Source: an uncultured Christensenella sp. (GTDB lineage: Bacteria > Bacillota > Clostridia > Christensenellales > Borkfalkiaceae). Taken from it: a stretch of 14,102 bases of DNA. Below, one piece after another: positions 12,325 to 14,102 of this stretch (position 1 is its first letter; each line of letters opens with the position of its first letter). The notes below the pieces were generated by a model, which was not told the DNA's origin, made no database searches, and saw only the letters and a program-made list of their open reading frames with translations. Position numbers and translations under genes: made by a program. Location of the stretch: positions 1 to 14,102 of the forward strand of contig CAJUEO010000015.1 in assembly GCA_910585685.1 (NCBI GenBank), written 5' to 3'.

Positions 12325-13215
12325 ATGAAATACGTCATTGAAACGCAACATCTTGTAAAGCAATTCAAAACTAAGCTTGCCGTAAACGACGTGTCAATCC
12401 ACGTCAAGCGCGGAGATATATACGGACTTATAGGCAAAAACGGCGCAGGCAAGACAAGTTTGATGAAGCTTATTTTGGGGTTGACAAACCCAACGCAGGG
12501 CAAAATTTTTTTATACGGCAACGACAAACTCAACGTCGGCAGAAAGAACATAGGCTCGCTTATAGAAGCCCCGGGTCTCTATAAAAACTGTACTGCCTAT
12601 GAAAATATGCGGCGGTTTGCCACTCTTTACGGCGCAAATTCCAAGGAAATAATACCGCTGCTGCGACGCGTCGGGTTAGGGAATACGGGCATAAAAAAAG
12701 CGAGCGAATTTTCGCTCGGCATGCGCCAACGTTTAGGCATTGCAATTGCGCTTTTAGGTAAGCCGGAAATTCTTATTTTGGATGAGCCTATAAACGGACT
12801 CGATCCGGCAGGTATCAAAGAAATACGCGATATCATTATTGATTTGAACAGAGAAGGCGTGACGTTTATAATATCGTCGCACCTTTTGGACGAACTTGCA
12901 AAAGTGGTTACAAATTACGGCATAATTTCCGACGGGTCTTTAATTGAAGAGGTTTCGGCAAAAGAGCTGACCGAGCGTTGCCGTAAATTTATAAAAATTT
13001 CAACAAGCAATAATTCCACCGCTTACGCACTGTTAAAAGAAAGATTGCCCGATATATCAGCCGACGTTAAAGCTGACGCAATCTATATTTCAAATCACCT
13101 TGACCAAACAGCAAATATGAATAAATATCTTATCGGCAAGGGCGTTGCGGTTTCGGAAATAGCTATTTCGGAGAGCGGATTTGAAGAATACTTTATTGAG
13201 AGGTTGGGCAGATGA
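12325..13215 (+). CDS. ABC transporter ATPase, BcrA/LanF-like (peptide antibiotic efflux type)
   Basis: A 296-residue ATP-binding subunit predicted to drive export or membrane extraction of a peptide or other amphiphile together with the next gene's product. Visible: Walker A GKNGAGKTS (37-45), signature FSLGMRQRLG (129-138), Walker B ILILDEP (149-155), D-loop NGLDP (157-161) and switch histidine H186 (SSHLLDEL). The Q-loop position reads SLIEAPGLYKNCTAYEN (78-94), with glutamate in place of glutamine, the E-loop form known from lantibiotic immunity ATPases. Residues about 215-296 form the C-terminal regulatory extension of the BcrA group. ATG 12325 has AAGGAG (12314-12319) 5 nt upstream; a GTG at 12319 overlaps that site and is not the start. 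The stop overlaps the permease ATG (ATGA). The substrate is not predictable. Confidence 0.94.
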   Translation: MKYVIETQHLVKQFKTKLAVNDVSIHVKRGDIYGLIGKNGAGKTSLMKLILGLTNPTQGKIFLYGNDKLNVGRKNIGSLIEAPGLYKNCTAYENMRRFATLYGANSKEIIPLLRRVGLGNTGIKKASEFSLGMRQRLGIAIALLGKPEILILDEPINGLDPAGIKEIRDIIIDLNREGVTFIISSHLLDELAKVVTNYGIISDGSLIEEVSAKELTERCRKFIKISTSNNSTAYALLKERLPDISADVKADAIYISNHLDQTANMNKYLIGKGVAVSEIAISESGFEEYFIERLGR

Positions 13216-13958
13216 AAAATCTATTGAAATTTGAGTTTACTAAACTTTTTAAACAAAAAAGCCTGTATATATGTACTGCCGCTATGCTTGCAATGTCACT
13301 GGTGGGACTGCTGCTCAACAATACGCTTGCAAACAATCCCGATTTCAATATGGCCATGCCTACTGCAAAATCGGCGTTGTTATCGGCAGTGTCTTCGTCG
13401 AGCTTTACTATGATTTGCGGAATATTCATTGCACTTTTCGTCTGCACCGATTACGACCAACAGACAATTAAAAACGTATATTCGCGCGGATTTTCAAGAA
13501 GCAATATATACTTTGCAAAGTATATAGTAAGCGTCGTTTCAACTATAGTAATGTTTGCCGTAACGCTTATATTTACATATGCTTTGGGCGCGGCAATGTT
13601 TGACGGAACGGCAGAATCAGGCAACTATTCGGGGCTTATAGCCGGTCAACTTTTATACTGCGTTGCCTATTCCGCGTTTGTATTTGCGGTAAGTCTGATC
13701 GTAAAAAAAGTCGGAATTTCCATTGCGCTTGCAATTTTAGGTCCGTCGCTCATAGGTACGGTTATAAATCTTGCCGACGCGTTTTTGAAAATCAAAAATT
13801 TTAAAATAGGCTCGTATTGGTTGGACGGGTTTATAGGAGATTTAACTTCGCTTGCAACCGATAATTCAAGGCTCATCGTCTGTATCGTTCTTTCGCTCGT
13901 CTATGCGGCGGTGTTCGTAGCCGCAGGCTATTTTATAAATAACAAACAAGAAAATTAA
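13212..13958 (+). CDS. ABC-2 type permease, partner of the upstream ATPase
   Basis: A 248-residue membrane subunit with six hydrophobic segments (about 18-36, 57-78, 100-128, 141-165, 167-190, 219-242), the usual size for BcrB/LanE/LanG-like permeases. The N-terminal KNLLKFEFTKLFKQKSLYI is the amphipathic coupling segment typical of ABC-2 permeases. The loop after helix 2 carries TDYDQQTIKNVYSRGFSRSNI (79-99), matching the conserved acidic-to-SRG segment that precedes helix 3. The ATG overlaps the ATPase stop by 4 nt, so the two are translationally coupled and form a complete minimal exporter (presumably a dimer of each). Many relatives have a second permease gene; none follows here before the window ends. 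Confidence 0.9.
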   Translation: MKNLLKFEFTKLFKQKSLYICTAAMLAMSLVGLLLNNTLANNPDFNMAMPTAKSALLSAVSSSSFTMICGIFIALFVCTDYDQQTIKNVYSRGFSRSNIYFAKYIVSVVSTIVMFAVTLIFTYALGAAMFDGTAESGNYSGLIAGQLLYCVAYSAFVFAVSLIVKKVGISIALAILGPSLIGTVINLADAFLKIKNFKIGSYWLDGFIGDLTSLATDNSRLIVCIVLSLVYAAVFVAAGYFINNKQEN

Positions 13959-14054
13959 ACGCGGTCACATAAAATATTTAAGACTATTCCACGCCATCGG
14001 TGCATTATTGGCAGGTATATACTCGATAAAAATTTGTTCAAGTAAATAATAAAA

Positions 14055-14095
14055 AATTACGAACTCACTATTTAGTGGGTTCGTACAATTATTTC
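14055..14095 (+). terminator. Probable terminator hairpin after the ABC operon
   Basis: TACGAACTCACT (14058-14069) pairs with AGTGGGTTCGTA (14074-14085) over 12 bp with one G-U pair and a 4-nt loop. The following bases are CAATTATTTC, a weak U-tract, so termination may be inefficient. Between the permease stop (13958) and this hairpin I see no start-bearing gene. Confidence 0.55.
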
Positions 14096-14102
14096 TTGGC
14101 GG

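Noticed and set aside
1..14102. CRISPR arrays, insertion sequences, tRNA genes or attachment sites.
   Set aside because: No regularly spaced repeats, transposase or integrase coding sequence, or tRNA-like cloverleaf was seen; the rRNA end is the only RNA gene.

Overview
The window reads as ordinary core chromosome of an anaerobic-type Bacillota, most likely an uncultured Clostridia lineage. The pointers are AT-rich intergenic DNA with moderately GC-rich genes, Gram-positive style sigma-A promoters, AGGAGG-type ribosome sites, many strong intrinsic terminators, a DUF1858 redox-disulfide protein, an SH3b-NlpC/P60 lipoprotein and a BcrA/LanF-like ABC transporter. The assignment to phylum is inference; only about 37 nt of 16S rRNA are present.

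Left edge (1-521): the 5' end of a 16S rRNA gene on the minus strand runs off the window. Its roughly 190-nt leader, a strong promoter with an A/T-tract UP element and a possible second upstream promoter fill the rest. Next come a small two-helix membrane protein (522-764, +) and, convergent to it, a secreted NlpC/P60 cell-wall hydrolase lipoprotein (815-1714, -), then a DUF1858 protein (1874-2074, -). Divergent from that is a 471-residue polytopic membrane protein of unknown function (2203-3618, +), which converges on a Na+/phosphate symporter-PhoU fusion (3673-5403, -).

Middle (5535-9982): trmL (tRNA wobble 2'-O-methyltransferase), then rdgB, a YfcE-like phosphoesterase and a six-helix membrane protein in a tight run, then a phosphoglucomutase/phosphomannomutase with its own promoter. 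A zinc-ribbon membrane protein of unknown role lies on the minus strand (10024-10950).

Right end (11178-13958): an XRE-family regulator, a convergent TetR-family regulator, and divergent from the latter a two-gene ABC exporter (ATPase plus ABC-2 permease) of the bacitracin/lantibiotic self-protection type. This looks like a drug- or peptide-responsive efflux module controlled by the TetR protein. A 12-bp direct repeat in the TetR/ABC intergenic region is the best operator candidate.

The most unusual signal concerns how genes start. At least four genes (522, 2203, 5535, 6100) have a well-formed -35/-10 promoter placed so that the predicted transcription start falls on, or within a few bases of, the A of the ATG, and none has a Shine-Dalgarno sequence. 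The other promoter-proximal genes have leaders of 20-60 nt, most with a clear GGAG-type site. This suggests two initiation modes, leaderless and SD-led, side by side. I see no CRISPR array, insertion sequence, phage gene or obvious defence system.
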